From contig NC_092574.1 of NCBI RefSeq assembly GCF_037975245.1, positions 21,105,713 to 21,169,712 of the forward strand: DNA of 64,000 nucleotides, read 5' to 3'. This DNA is from Apostichopus japonicus (lineage: Eukaryota > Echinodermata > Holothuroidea > Aspidochirotida > Stichopodidae). Positions within the stretch are counted from its first letter, which is position 1. Each line of letters begins with the position of its first letter. The notes beneath the pieces are model-generated. The model searched no databases and was not told the DNA's origin. It saw only the letters and a program-made list of their open reading frames with translations. A program made the position numbers and the translations under genes. Positions 11,850-25,209 of the stretch are shown piece by piece.

Positions 11850-12615
11850 GTGTGTAAAAAATCAGTTAGATGAATGGATGGATAGTCCCCAACCCTTCAT
11901 TTATAAGAACATTTCAGTTAGCCTTGTTTTTGTTTTTGTTTTATTAAGTGTGATAATTTATTGAAGAAGCGAGAATAACAAAGTCTGAAATATATGTATG
12001 TATGCATTTAATTGTGGAGTACTTCCCTCGCACAAACTTGGAGCCGGTAGTGAGAAACGGATTTTTCAATATAGAATTTCTTTAAAAAGAGAGAGCGTTT
12101 TAGCATATTTTGTCAACTTCAGAAACCTCTGTAAGAACGCTCAGCTTACATTAAGTGCACTCGAAAATTCAAATAATCGGCCAAAACTTATTTTTCACTA
12201 AACATCTTAATTATGCAGCGACACGAATTCCTTAAATACTGATAATGCCCCCTCCCTAAAGAAAATATCAACATATGTATAACAAAAATACTTTGACCTC
12301 GAGGAATAAAAAAAAAGTCTGGATATGACGTTGCTTGTATACATACACAAGAAATGATTTAAAATCAAACCCTCCGGCAAATCCAATTCTTGTGGAGTGA
12401 GAGATTAGGCGATATGAATTTTAAAGTGATATATTAAGCCATCTTCAGATAACTTCATACTACTATCCAAAGCTCAGCTATGTTTGGTTTTTATTTGATA
12501 TTCTGCTTAATTCTTCTTTGGTGACGTTAACCTGCCTAAACAGGAAGATATATATAAAAAAGACCGCAATGACAGTTCTCTGAAACTACTAAAAAACATA
12601 TATGTACGTATGTGT
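11850..12615. other. Intergenic stretch, no gene recognised
   Basis: No exon, RNA gene or element end can be supported. Confidence 0.5.
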
Positions 12616-12627
12616 GGTATGTGTGTG

Positions 12628-12748
<121 letters not shown>

Positions 12749-12749
12749 A

Positions 12750-14700
12750 ATATCCCTAAGGAAATGCAGTGAACAACACTGCATTAATTACAATGGAAAA
12801 TTAACAATCAAAATTCAAGATGTGTAAAAATATCCCGCTAAAATGAGCAGTTACGCTGGACGATAATTCAGTGAGCATTGGTAGTATAGTTTGGCCAGGA
12901 AAAAAATTATTGTTGGATGATATCAGTGACGTAAACATTGTTGGAGACCGGAAACGGTGATGAAGGGGCTAGAGGACCTCACTTAGGGTCCCCCTTTCTC
13001 CTGATTCCGCTTCCTTCCTCCATAAATGAGATGGAGAAGTATCCAGCGTGGTCTTTTTTTGTCGATAAGTTGACTGAAATATGACGTATGCTCCATATGG
13101 GTAAAATATTTGCCTATATCGGCCCCCTGCCAACCCCACTCCAGCCCCATCCCCACACACTTAAACCCTTCCTCTTATGCGTCAATTGGCCGAGTACCAA
13201 GTTAAATTAAAGTAACTTACTTTAAATTAATTTCAAAAACTTTTTGATGCTATTTGATAGCAAAATCCCAACACCCCCCCCCCCAAAAAAAAAAAACATT
13301 TAGTATCATTAGCCTCAGTAACGTGCATCGGATGTCAGATGTTGAGGGACGGGGGTGTGAGATTCTAAATATCCCTCGAATGATTTAAGTAGATAAATGA
13401 ACTTTTGTGGAAGGCCACTCTGGGCCTGGAGAAATGGTGTCATTATTAACCCCTCACCCCCCCCCCTCCATTGCGAATGTCACTGACTAATGACTATTCG
13501 TGATTCATTCGGCCAATGAAGAAAAACGATTGTATGTGACCAATAGTAATGCTAGAACAAGTTTTGAAACTAGACGATGAATTTGTTTACTGAAATGATC
13601 ATAATGTTCATTCGATGAAAATAATATTCACAGACGCCTTAATTTGCGCATCCAGTTGCAATTGTATACTAAGTTAAGTTATAAGTAATCTATTTGATCA
13701 CATGTCTGGTAACTGACGAAAAGCATCGCCTTTCAAACATGCATAATTCATTGTTTTAATCTTAATATCCTGTGATATGTGCCATTCTTTCTTAATTATT
13801 CCTCAAATGTAATGAAACGTGCAACATTGGTGCTTTGTCGGTTTTATTTTAGACGTCTATTATGTGAGAGGAAGTAGAAAAAAACCACATCTAACGTTTT
13901 TAAGTTCTGTAAATTTTTCGCATATTCACGTTTTGTCACTTTGAACGTTACCGCTTTCTGTTTTTGTGTATCTGTGTGTGTGATATTGTCATCGTTTTAT
14001 ATAGACCTCTTAACGTAAATTTAGATTTGAATAAAGCCAAGATTCTTTCTGTTGCTAAAACCTGATCTATGAAAACTTCAAAAACACTATCATTTACATT
14101 TTGATATACTTTTCAACATAAAAATAACCAGCATTTCCTTCCACGAATAAAACATGATGACTAAACCGTAATGTTCCTCTGAATCCTGTCCTTTAAATCC
14201 ATCTTATTTATCTACTCCCCTATCCTAACCCCCCCCCCCCCCACCCATCCCAGTATCCCTCGGCAATATTAATCGCCCCCATAGGGTCCAACACAAAACT
14301 ATTATACATCAGAGCATTTGGTTAGTGTGTTTTTAAGTTTTCTTTTTTTTTTCTTTTGGGGAATAAATCTCTTGGAGAGGATTTTTATATATATATATAT
14401 ATATGACAATTCAAACTTGGCAATTTGTGGAAGGTTTTGTTATTCTTGTCAAACAAACCTCACGTCTCGACGTTCATTTCCGATAACACTGCATTACCAC
14501 TTCCATGGAGACAGTTTTGACAAACAATAATGTCTCTCCCACTCAAAATGAAATCAATTTCGGCAGAGAAAACTCAACATCTAATGGCTTCAATTTTTGG
14601 AGATTTCTCAACTGTTTCTTTCTATTGGTTATTTTCTTGTATAAGTTGTATATGGCCTTGTTATTGTTGCGTCTCTACTTTACGCAAACATTCTATGTTA
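12750..14700. other. Intergenic stretch with poly(C) tracts
   Basis: No gene is supported. C runs occur near 13274, 13456 and 14230. The rest is unique-looking AT-rich DNA. Confidence 0.5.
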
Positions 14701-14760
14701 TAAGTTATATGCATATTTACAGACAATGGTAACATTAAGACCTCCACTGGGGATACAGCA

Positions 14761-14955
14761 AGTTGGGACAATTTCCTAATGCTAATACCTCTCTAAACTG
14801 TACTCCAATATCATGCTTCAAATCACTGGTATTGACAGAACAAGCAGTTCCTAACCTTGATCTGATAGAAACATGATATTCATACTGCTCGTACTGACAA
14901 TACGAGTGCTCTGAAGCAAACATGACACTGCAGTATATAAAAAATTGTCCCAACT
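14761..14955. mobile_element. Complete 195-bp foldback MITE
   Basis: It has perfect 14-bp terminal inverted repeats, AGTTGGGACAATTT (14761-14774) and its complement (14942-14955). Internal sequence also folds back: CATGCTTCAAA near the left is answered by GAAGCAAACATG near the right, and GTACTGACA lies near the middle. It has no coding capacity. Related copies lie at 6743, 25116 and 27116. No target duplication is clear, so the superfamily is not assigned. Confidence 0.8.
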
Positions 14956-14964
14956 GGGTGGGGG

Positions 14965-15056
14965 ATATGACTTATATGTGCATATTGATGACTGGTATAT
15001 GCATATTCATGACTGATATATGCATATTCATGACTGATATATGCATATTTAGAGAA
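14965..15056. repeat. Short tandem repeat, about 26 bp, with ATGCATATT core
   Basis: Four imperfect copies of a unit containing GACTGATATATGCATATTCA. The flanking sequences 14706-14757 and 15039-15088 (both contain GGTAAC and CCACTGGGGATA) also match, so a larger local duplication encloses the MITE. Confidence 0.7.
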
Positions 15057-15164
15057 TGGTAACAAAAAGACGTCCACTGGGGATATGACTGATGAGACTC
15101 CATATCACAGATACATTTTTTTACGGCTATAGACCACCCCCCCCCCCCCATCCCTGACTCTCCT

Positions 15165-15500
15165 GTAAGCTGGTATATGAGTGTGGGTCCCTTTTCACTG
15201 CCCCATGCATGGTGTAATATGATACCATGGCCCGGTCCACAGCCAAGATGTTGTATGATACTATGCAGCCCCTAATTTGTCCCCGCATGGTATAATATGA
15301 TGCCATGGACCAATCCACAGCAAAGATGTTATATGATACTATGAAGCCCCTCCTCTCCCCCCCCCCCCCACATGGTGTAGTATGAGGCCATGGCACCATC
15401 CACAGTCAAGATGTTATATGATACTATTCTGTCCCCTGCATGGCGTTGGCCTAATATGTTGCTATGATACCGTCCAGGTGTAACATAATACTAAAGTCCA
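15165..15500. repeat. Degenerate tandem repeat, about 80-85 bp unit
   Basis: Units share CATGGTGTAATATGA-CCATGG, TCCACAGCCAAGATGT and TATGATACTATG. The clearest starts are near 15207, 15286 and 15371, with a weaker fourth copy. Poly(C) tracts occur between units. No coding role is seen. Confidence 0.7.
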
Positions 15501-15869
15501 GTCCTTTCCATTCAGAATCAATATGATATCACACACTCCCACCGCAATATAATATGGAATATGGAAGATGCACGTACCTACCAATTACAATATGACACCT
15601 GAGGTCCTCGTCCCTCGCCAATATGTAATTCACGATACTACTCCATTCCCTCCCCTCCCCCTGTTTATAAAGATGTAAAGCGTTCGAAAGATCCCCCCCC
15701 ACCCCACCCCTCCTACAACAAGTAATTATCCTACGGTTTCTCTGCGTATCAAAGTAAAACATTACGCCGCAGTCCTCTCTCCCATTTTAATACTTATGTA
15801 CGAATGTACTGTATTACTACTCCCCCCCCCCCCCTCCCCACCTCATCGTCACCCAACTCACTCCTGACA

Positions 15870-16840
15870 AAAAAAGGTTTTGCGACATTATGGTCCTCTT
15901 TTCCAATCAAGATATGTATAATATCAAATTGAAATAATTTTTCTCCATTTATCTTCTCTAACTCAGAGCTTCCGCGACAGATTAAATGTCAGGGAAAAGG
16001 GAGTCTGTTTCGTTCTTCCGTATGAAATTCATCTATTAAAAAAAAAAAAATTCAGTGGCACATTTTATATTCTTCAAAATATCAGTAAATTAGTTTGTGA
16101 CTTAGGGTTGTTGAATGTTGAAGGTTTCATACCAAATTAAGTTGGAGAATTATGCCACTCAGAAATAATTGCCGAAGTGTGAGTAATTAAATATCGTGGC
16201 ATAATATCACTGAAGGCAAAAGCTGGAAGACAAAATAGTCTTGTGATATAAAAAGCAAATTTTGATGGCAAGAGATCTTTTAATCAATATTTTTTCATAA
16301 CTTAATAAGTTAGCTGCGAGGAAGGATAAAGCGAGAACCCGCACGATCGCATTAAAAGTCACGTGTCTCATACACGTACGTTCGCTATGGTTTCAGTTTC
16401 TGTTGCGTGTATGTATTGCTAATTCTACTTTTCTTTTTATGAATATTCATATATTTGTGAACATATTATGGTAATTAAATATCTTGTAATGTTACCATTG
16501 GTATGAGGGGCGAGGGGCGAGGGGCGAGGTCAGATTCCCCTACTCTTTCCACTGGAAGACAGAAAATCATAATATAACAAAGAAATCTCAATGTACATGA
16601 TAGAATTTACGACAGGTACATGTGGTATATCCTAAACGGTCGAAAAAATATCAGCATTGTTTACAAAGTTGCAAAATATAGCACTATTTTCCATAAAGGT
16701 ACCGTCTATTTTATCAAAGATTCTCAAAGGGATAAACAACCAAAGTCCAAATCGCACCAGCATGCATGGTGACAATAGGCGTATTATGCTTTAACGGGTT
16801 CGTGCTCAGAGAAAATAAACCATTAAAAGAAATAATTGTA
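15870..16840. other. Intergenic stretch, no gene recognised
   Basis: Only a 3-copy GGGGCGA repeat at about 16507-16529 stands out. Confidence 0.5.
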
Positions 16841-16853
16841 TAAAAGTAAGTGG

Positions 16854-16892
16854 GCCTGACGTTTCGATCCTAGCAGGATCTTGTTCAGAGGC
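16854..16892 (-). ncRNA. Hammerhead-like motif, core mutated
   Basis: Read on the minus strand: GCCT (16892-16889), core CTGAACA (16888-16882), one extra A, stem II GATCC and GGATC around TGCTA, GAA, self-complementary ACGT (16862-16859), C (16858), and AGGC closing stem I with GCCT. The core reads CTGAACA where CTGANGA is required. The altered base is G8, which acts in catalysis in known hammerheads. This copy is therefore probably dead. It belongs to the same family as 59012-59050. Confidence 0.55.
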
Positions 16893-17040
16893 TGAATGAG
16901 AGAAAGAAATAATTATTAAAGTATTTATTTTGTATTGATCTGGAAACGTGTTGAAGCTCTTTTAATAGGGATTACCACGTAGGTAGTGCTTGCTTCAATG
17001 GACAGACGTATATGATTGACAATAGAAGATAAAACACATC

Positions 17041-17059
17041 GACCCCCCCCCCCCCCCCC
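17041..17059. repeat. Poly(C) tract
   Basis: A run of C close to 20 bases, one of many in the window; further C-rich blocks follow at 17233-17252, 17346-17372 and 17420-17430. Confidence 0.9.
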
Positions 17060-17469
17060 ATTAAATCGAATTTAGGTATCCATAACCTACGAATTTTAGT
17101 CATCTGTGACCGGCCATAGAAACAGACTATTCGTTTCAAATTTATTTGCTTCTCTGAGTGCCTTCCCTTTGTGTGGTACATATGTCATACTGCTCAGATA
17201 CGAGATACTGTTCAATCATTTAATAATCTCCCACCGCCCCCCCCCTCCCCCACACCATTTTCTACGCACTTAATTCAACTAGGTAAGACAAAACAAAACC
17301 TGGTGAAAGCCTACCGATATCATACCTTCATAATACTTTTATGCTACCCCTCCCCCTCCCCTCCCACCCGTCCCGCTTCCCATCCAAATTCACGTAGGCT
17401 TTATAATACTGAAGTGGCACCCCCCCCCCCAATTATTCTCATGTTTCATCTACTTTATCTTAAAGAATA

Positions 17470-19190
17470 AACGATAGTGAAGTTTATTATCATAATTATT
17501 TTTCTCATTATTCCACTGAATTTATCAAATTTATTAATCCAGTTGTGGTGGCACCCTCATTGTTTAACGGAAGCAACACACATACTTTCAAAGGGGTGGG
17601 TTGTGCTAGAAGTTCAATATATATTTGAGCAAGAAGAATAAACTATATTTTATGAGCCAAATATGTATAAATTTGTTTTCTCCTTTCAGCTCATTCTGGA
17701 CAAATTTAGGTTCACCTTAGATCGACGGACTCCGTAGAATCTTTAATAGATCCAAAAACAAAACGAAAGACTGAGATGTGAAACAATTTTCTGAGGTAGG
17801 AGGAAACCATCGATGAAATTTCATGATTTTTTTGGTTCCCTTTCTAAGTGCACCTTTGTATTATAAATGAGTGAGTCGTAATAGGAGAGACTATACTTTT
17901 TACCGTCTCGTCCATTAGCCCTAATAATGTCCTCTCATACACAGGGGCCCTATTGAAGAATATGAATGAACATTCATAATTCGTGCGTGAACTGACTTTA
18001 TTGAGACTAAATAATAAAGCAATTTACAACCAAATTCACAGGGGATTGATTGCATTTCTTTTCTTCAACTTTTTTTGGGGGTATATTTTCTTTTGTGTGG
18101 TTGTAAAGTAATATATATCGGTATATGCAAAACCTCAGTAGATATTCCTATGGTTAAACAATATATCTTGCCCATCATCACGCTAGGTTTGCCCTGGCCT
18201 TTTCTTATTATTCTTCATCTTCGTTTACTTCTTACCCTTCAAGTAAGATTGCTATAGCCAATGATTTGGAGGTGGTTACCTTAGGCAATAAGAGAATGAA
18301 ACATCGTAAAACAAACAAGACGTCAATGTATTGTTAGAAACAAGATATTTAGTGTTAGTCGACAAAAACACAACTGATTATTAAGCCTAATGCTAAAAAT
18401 ATACTCTTCATGTGTTTTCTTTAAATATCTACTAGGAAGCCTACGCACGCGAAGATATATTAAAGGATTGTAAATTTGGATGATTTAGATATAAGGCAAG
18501 ATAAGTCTCTCTCTCTGTCTCTCTCTATGTCTTTGAAAAGAGTTCCAAAATTTAGGGAGCACATGCGCAGAAAAGGTAAACATCAAATTGCGTATAATAC
18601 TTGTTCAGCTCTTTCTTACGTTGCTAATATCAATCATTGCTCGTGGCATCAGTTAAAAATACTTTCGCTTCATAAAACTTTTACGAATGGATGATGGCGA
18701 AACTTGAAGAACAACTAATGGCAAAAACTATAAAAAAAAAAAAAAAAAAAAGATTCACCTATGTGTAAATTATTGTCGAAATCACTGTTTTAATGACATC
18801 TGTTCGTCGTATAATGTTCATCAAATCTTATTTTGTGTTCTGTCCATCAAAATTATTCTTATGGTATAAGAATTTATCATCACTAGGTCTAGAATATTGT
18901 GATTATTCTTTCCCTTTCAAGGAAGATAAGATTGAAATCTTCCCATCATTACAGGATTCATAAATCCATATCGTATTTTAAAACTAGACGGTTAATCACG
19001 GTAATAGCTTTGGGGTTCGTTGCTTATGTTGACAGTTACGTGTAAGATATATTGCATAAACGTCTCCCAATGGTTCCAAACCACTGAACACACTAGGGTA
19101 ATTTGTGTATATATGACGCCCGCGTCACTTACATACGCCAATAAATTCTTCTAATTAAACAAGAAGAAAGCAAAGTAAACCAAAAGAAAT
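17470..19190. other. Intergenic stretch, no gene recognised
   Basis: No exon is supported. A poly(A) run lies near 18732-18751. Confidence 0.5.
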
Positions 19191-19206
19191 AAGAAAACTC
19201 CTCCTA

Positions 19207-19400
19207 CTCCTCCTCGATCCCCGTCTCCTTCTCCTTCTCCTTCTCCTTCTCCTTCTCCTTCTCCTTCTCCTTCTCCTTCTCCTTCTCCTTCTCCTTCTCC
19301 TTCTCCTTCTCCTTCTCCTTCTCCTTCTCCTTCTCCTTCTCCTTCTCCTTCTCCTTCTCCTTCTCCTTCTCCTTCTCCTTCTCCTTCTCCTTCTCCTTCA
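19207..19400. repeat. (CTCCTT)n hexanucleotide microsatellite
   Basis: About 190 bp of nearly pure hexamer, polypurine on the minus strand. The Lys-Glu repeat frame through it (19204-19449, minus) is a by-product of the repeat. Confidence 0.97.
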
Positions 19401-19449
19401 CCTTCTTAAGATTGCCATATGTGGCGACAATGTTCTGTGATTTCACCAT

Positions 19450-21460
19450 GAAAGTCTTGCAGGCCTAACGTACGTGTATTCTCCTATAATGATCATTGCT
19501 TCGAAAAGTAATAGGAACTTTCAGTATTCTGGAGCTTGTACATTGCCTATACTGATCAATACACTTTATGCTTGAGTGTATTTACAGGGAGAAACGTTTG
19601 AGAAATATAGGCGAATCCTCCTATCCCTCCCAACTCTCCCGCCCCTCCCCTTTTTAACATCCAAACCAAACATTAAAAGGCTCTACGAATTCTTAAATTA
19701 AAGAAATGGTTACATTTAACTTTACACCATTATGTGTATACGCTGTGATGCGTTAAAACATTCAACAACAACACCAAACGTTTAAAGTCAATACTTATAG
19801 GTATACCGTACTCTTTAAGTCATACCGTTATATGCATCGTATAGGCTGTATGATACTGTTTCGATATATTTATAGTTAATTGGGTTTCAAAACAGTTGTT
19901 CTTTGCACCAACATGGACAATCTTTACTAATGGTCGTGTTAAAAACAGCGAGGTCATCAAAATTATTCTACAGTATAGGCCTAATATGACCTTTATTTTA
20001 CATTGAAATGCCACATTTTCAAAGCAATTACAACAATAAGGAGGTTTTAAACGATACGTCGAATATGCATACCGTTGTAACAGAAATATGCAAAACTATG
20101 ACCTCTCACTGACTCAGCCAATATATAGCCGACATTTGCCATCTTGCGTCCAGAAGTGTGATGCAGTAATGATAAAGCTTCGAGCTCGCAAACAGACTTC
20201 CAATTTTGGAATCATTTGTTTCTGTACATACCATCATCTTGTTCAAGTTCTTAATTACCGAAGGGGTTTAATGCTTTCATCTGTGTTCTATATGTCAGTT
20301 ATCTATAGTGATGAAATATTATGAACACAAATCATACGTAATCCCTTATATTACAAATGACAGGAAGACTATAGAAAATCACCATGGAAACTATAACAAA
20401 TTATTACAAAAACCGTCCAAGAATAATCCTGTAGGCCGTTACTTCCTGCCGCTGCATCTGACAGTCGGCCAGTGAGAAGCCTCGCGCGATTTACCGGAAA
20501 CGCATAATATATACGCATACAGGCACTGACGTAGTGTAATAAGAAGTTGGTGGTAAGTATCATGGTCTTTACGCATGCGCAACTTGATCAATTGTTTAGT
20601 GTAGATATAACGAGAAAACTCGCGTCTTTATATACTTCCAGTGTTTTGTGGTTTGTGCAATCTCATCCAAATTTGATACTTTTATATTGAGTATTGTGTT
20701 ATAATATTTTTAAGCCAAGTATACATGACAATACGGAAATTAACAGAGTCAAGTATGTCACTCACTGAAAACGAATAACTTTAGATTAACATCCGCTTCA
20801 TTATTTTCCGTATATAGAAGTTGAATTTATTTGAAAATGAGATAAGGTTTATATGTATGTTTGCAACACGTGACCTGTTCCGGAAGTACGTGACAAGCAT
20901 ATAACCGCTTTGCTGTCACAAAACAAAAACTGCTAATTCCAGCCTCGTAAATATAGTTTACATTACTTTAACACTGGATATATAATTAACGGACGTGACT
21001 CGCTGATAGACAATTTTGGTATTGTGAACAACACATGCGTAAAAAATATTGGTAAAAGTGTTTCGCAAATTAAAATGACCAGTGATAACTACTTCATCCA
21101 TGATCCTGATGTATATTCAAAACTGTAACAGTAAACATAAGGTTGATGTTTGGAAATATAACAAATAACAATTTTTCAGTATACAGCTAGAAGTAAAGGA
21201 TCTTTTAAGTACTTTAGTGACAAGGCAAATGTAAAATCAGATAACACGATTTCGAACACAAATATAAAAAAAAAAAATGGAAAAAACATAGAACACATAC
21301 GTTTTAGATATTCTGATATAAAAACGGAGGAGCAATTAAGGGGGATAGGGGAGTGGGTGAGACTAATCGGTACATGCGAACAAACAGCCTGTTTTCATTA
21401 CGCTAACTGGTACAGCGTTGCCCAAATAGACCTACCGCATCATTTTCCATTGGAGTCCCT
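19450..21460. other. Intergenic stretch, no gene recognised
   Basis: No gene is supported. An ACGCATGCGCA site occurs near 20571, matching the NRF1-type palindrome seen again near 50 kb. Confidence 0.5.
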
Positions 21461-21462
21461 TT

Positions 21463-21604
21463 AAATATATATATATATATATGTAGGCTATATATATATA
21501 GGCTATATATATATATAGGCTATATATATAGGCTATATATATATAGGCTATATATATATAGGCTATATATATATATATATATCTGTGTGTATGTGTGTGT
21601 GTGT
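21463..21604. repeat. (TA)n array with regular AGGC interruptions
   Basis: TA tracts are broken six times by GGC (units of 14-20 bp, TATATATATAGGC) and end in a GT tract. Confidence 0.9.
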
Positions 21605-22063
21605 GTATATATTCGTCACACCTAAAACCATCTTTAAGAAAACACAGAAAATTGATTGTGGTTTATACAAGCAGGTGCAAAATCGAGGGAACGATGATTT
21701 CATTTTCATCTATTTCCCTTTTCTATGATTTTATTTTATTGGATATTTGGACAAATATAGGATCGCCTGATGAAATCAAGTTATTGCTTTAGCAATAGCC
21801 ACAGGGAGGTGAAGAGTAAACGACAAAATATCCTCAATATGTAGGCTTGCAATAAACAACCGTTTCATATACGAACACAAATTGCTTTAATGCTATATAA
21901 GTAAAATCTTCAACGGAAAGTATACTGATTACTGAGTTAAAATATTATTGCTAAGATATGTATTATTAATGAGCACATACTGATATACAATGTGTAGTAC
22001 TAATCCTATGGAAAACACAGTTTCCACCCCCCCTCACTCCCCCCCCCCCCGTTCTCAGGCATC

Positions 22064-22606
22064 GGAATAATAATAATAATATACAGTTCTTATAACGCGC
22101 AAAAAAAAACAATAAAAACATCTCGATTCGCTGAAAAAAAATAGCACAGAAACCTTAAATACGACACAGGCAAAAATACACAACTGAAAAAGTACAGAGT
22201 AGAAAGACAAATTTATTTACAAAATCGTGACTTTCATAGGCCACTTTGAAGAGGAATGTTTTCAGGTTGTTTCTTGAAATGTTTTGTGGACATAGATGTG
22301 CGGATATTGACTGGTGTAGCGTTCCATAGCACTGGGGCGGCGACGGCAAACGAGCGGGTTCCATAGGTCTTTGTGCGTGCGCGTACTGGAACAAGATTGT
22401 TCGTATAGGTCTGACGTTTCCAGCTCGAAATTGTGCATTCCATACTGATACACATCTGGTCCTGATGATTTAGGCTCATTAGGTGGACTGCCTGCATTTG
22501 TACCGACGGCTGGTGGAGGCACTTGTTGATCACCAGTAGAACATGAAAGTTTTTTCCTTTGTTTTCGGTTGCCACCTCGAGACCCCGTATGTGTCGGAAG
22601 TTTCAC
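22064..22606 (-). pseudogene. LINE 3' fragment: end of reverse transcriptase ORF and 3' tail
   Basis: On the minus strand the segment 22155-22606 encodes VPVRARTKTYGTRSFAVAAP and then VLWNATPVNIR, the conserved C-terminal end of CR1/L2-type non-LTR reverse transcriptases. The reading shifts frame near 22262 and continues LKTFLFKVAYE, also typical of the family end, so at least one frameshift is present. The 3' untranslated part ends with GCGCGTTATAAG and an ATT/TTA microsatellite (22064-22105). No upstream RT palm motifs are seen; the copy is truncated at its 5' end, as is usual for LINEs. Confidence 0.75.
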
Positions 22607-23585
22607 ACAGGGGGCTGTTTATACCAAGGACATTTATAGTATGCCAAATAGAGCATGGTAATCTCTCAAGAGTACTCGGTCGCAGTTGAAGGAGCTCCAA
22701 TTGACTGTACTTGTAAGACACTCCAGAATCCATTGTAGTGTAATCCGTATTTAGGTCAAGTATCAGAAATCCAGGGATTAAGGTTAACCAAATCAATAAG
22801 AAGTACCGTAGATTACCCTGGACAAGGTACTGCAAAAAGCTAGGCCTATAGGCCAAGACCTGGTAGGACAAGTAATGCAAGCCATATAGTACAAAGTATG
22901 ATGCAGAAGAACACAAGTTCACAAAATTCTGTCAAATATTTAGTAGAAAAAAACATCCAGCTAATTCAGTAGAATCTCTACAGTTAGCTTATAACAGCAG
23001 GTACAAATGTTACGAGGAACAACAAAGAACACACTCGACAAAACAAACAGAATACAGGAGAACAAAAAAAAACTGTGTGGCTGCCTGTGAGGCCCACTAC
23101 AATAATAAGAAGACAGTGCTTCTATATAAGATATCGGGATGATAGTGCAGTGGGAGAACATGTGAAGGGGAAAATGGAGTCCAATATTTGAATCCTCAAT
23201 ATATTTTATTCATTATAATTTTGTACAGGTATATCCCTTTAACAAACTTCTGAGGCTAAATTGGCAGATCTCTATCATGGACTTTTCAGGTATTGCCATC
23301 AGTAGCCAAATTTCACTGCCTACTTTCACTAAAAACCATCAATAATTTTTAAATCAGACGCGCGCGCAACCTGTGCGCTATTCGTTTAAGAAATGCATAC
23401 CAGCTAAAAAGTGAAAATCAATATTGTTATATCATACTATGAAATGATTTTAAACAGTAATCGACACCCCACAAAAAAAATTGTTATATAATTTATAGTT
23501 TTCGATATTTATGGAATGTCTGACTCTGACATATCATATACATTCACTGTGAAAGCATGGAGTGAAATTTGGCTACTGATTGGCA
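22607..23585. other. Intergenic stretch, possibly more decayed LINE
   Basis: I recognise no RT motif upstream of the LINE fragment and no host exon here. Confidence 0.45.
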
Positions 23586-23587
23586 AT

Positions 23588-23739
23588 GGGAAGAGGGAGC
23601 TAGTGGACTGGGGAGTGAGTGGACGAGGGAGCGAGTGGACGAGGTAGTGAGTGGACGAGGAAGTGAGTGGACGAGGCAGCGAGTGGACTAGGGAGCTAGT
23701 GTACTAGGGAGTGAGTAGACGGGGGAGTGAGTGGGCTTC
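23588..23739. repeat. Minisatellite, unit about 18 bp
   Basis: Eight imperfect units of GGGAGTGAGTGGACGA, varying at AGTGAG/AGCGAG/AGCTAG. Confidence 0.9.
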
Positions 23740-24817
23740 AAACTACAGAACACCACCACCAAGTCATCTACCTGATGCAACAATAAGGTCTAAATTATAT
23801 GAGCAATTTTAGGAAATATCCCTTTCATTTCTGTGAGAGGAGAAACATGTTATGTATTTTCGTGATAAGATGGTCTAAAATATTCCACTGACTAATGTCA
23901 TTTAACCAAATGCAGCAGAATATCCGAAGTAACCCACTATGTCAACAATTTATATGAGAAACCATTGTGAGTATTCGCTCATTCCCACAGACTTTTTTCT
24001 TTTCTTTCTGCATTTTCTAAAAAAAAGATCGAAAAAGAGTTTAAACTTTCATGAATTCCCACGAACGGTCAAACTACTCAAGGACCGCTAACTCAAATTT
24101 TCATCAAAAATCAAAAGTGACACACACATACATAAATATATATCGCCAGTTAGTATATAGATAGACACGTGATGATAAACTGCTCTCTTTTAAAATAGAC
24201 GCTAGAATATTACATAATCATAAGTCAATGAAGTCAGTCAAGTTAGTGAGCTAAAAATTATTTACAGAGCTATGAATCTACCGTCTTCATCATGACGAGA
24301 AACTTACTGAAGAGTTTTGTTTAGACTGCCGGGGAGAATGGCCTTTCTCGTTAACGAAGCATGGGCTAGGTATACACTTACAAAACTAAACAGACGTAAG
24401 AAATGGAGTAAACATTGAAAGAAATATATCAGAACTGGTTTGGCGTAAGATGAGATACGGTACTTGAAATGAGGATTTTAGGAGCATGAAACTTTATATA
24501 CATATACCCGTTAAGAAAAACATATCAATGTTTACATTAAGACAATATTCTAAATGATAAAAAGTGGTCATTTGTTATCGATTCACCGCTGTTGCAGGCG
24601 TTATTAATTGAGAATGACAGGCTAGTCTTTCTATCTTCATTTGTCGATATTGTTCTGTTTATTGTACTGTGATATATTGAAATTGAACAGGCCTTGGTAT
24701 CGGGTAAACAAATACAGCTTAATGAGTAACAATTAATTTTGGTTCCAGAAAAACTGAAAAATAAATCCACAGGTGTGTCAAATTGTTAATTAAAAGAAAA
24801 ATCACTTCTATGAGGCA

Positions 24818-25090
24818 ATGATTAATGCAGTATTTATTTCAATTTTCCTTCTCCTTTGTTTTGTTTTTTTGTCTAGGAAATATAATTTTGGAAGCGATGC
24901 CTCTGAAGAGAGGAAAATAAAGACAATTCTATGTGACATTATCCTCGCGCGTAACATATATCATTGCGCAAATAAATGTTCTTACTTTGCTGCCCGAGGT
25001 GCGATGTTTTTCGGTAGTATGGTTAGTAAAGTGGAGCTTCATTACCAAATAATATGCGCGAGGCTCTTGGAAGTAAGATATTGCATATTC
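24818..25090 (+). CDS. Possible first exon of a secreted protein (weak)
   Basis: The frame opens with MINAVFISIFLLLCFVFLSR, which looks like a cleavable signal peptide. It continues through KTILCDIILARNIYHCANKC and SYFAARGAMFF, with cysteine spacing loosely reminiscent of PAN/apple-type domains. A GT that could serve as donor lies near 25015. From 25116 the frame runs into a MITE and then a poly(C) tract, so the longer reading is not real. No second exon is found. It could equally be chance. Confidence 0.2.
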
Positions 25091-25115
25091 AAATCAACTG
25101 TACCAGGGTGGAGCC

Positions 25116-25183
25116 AGTTGGGAGAATTTCCCATTGCTAATACCACTCTTCACTGTCAAAAGTATGCAACTACGGTGCTTTTA
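25116..25183 (+). mobile_element. Foldback MITE, left end fragment
   Basis: It begins AGTTGGGAGAATTT and continues TGCTAATACCACTCTTCACTGTC, collinear with the left half of the complete copy at 14761-14955. The right part is absent. Confidence 0.6.
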
Positions 25184-25209
25184 AGGTTTCAACCCCCCCC
25201 CCCCCCCCG

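Noticed and set aside
18075-18257. CKVIYIGICKTS as a GIY-YIG endonuclease remnant
   Set aside because: Only a few residues match and no neighbouring PLE motif or repeat supports it.
19204-19449. Lys-Glu repeat protein on the minus strand
   Set aside because: It is a by-product of the CTCCTT hexamer, without exon context.
23588-23739. CRISPR-like array
   Set aside because: The units abut without spacers; it is a eukaryotic minisatellite.
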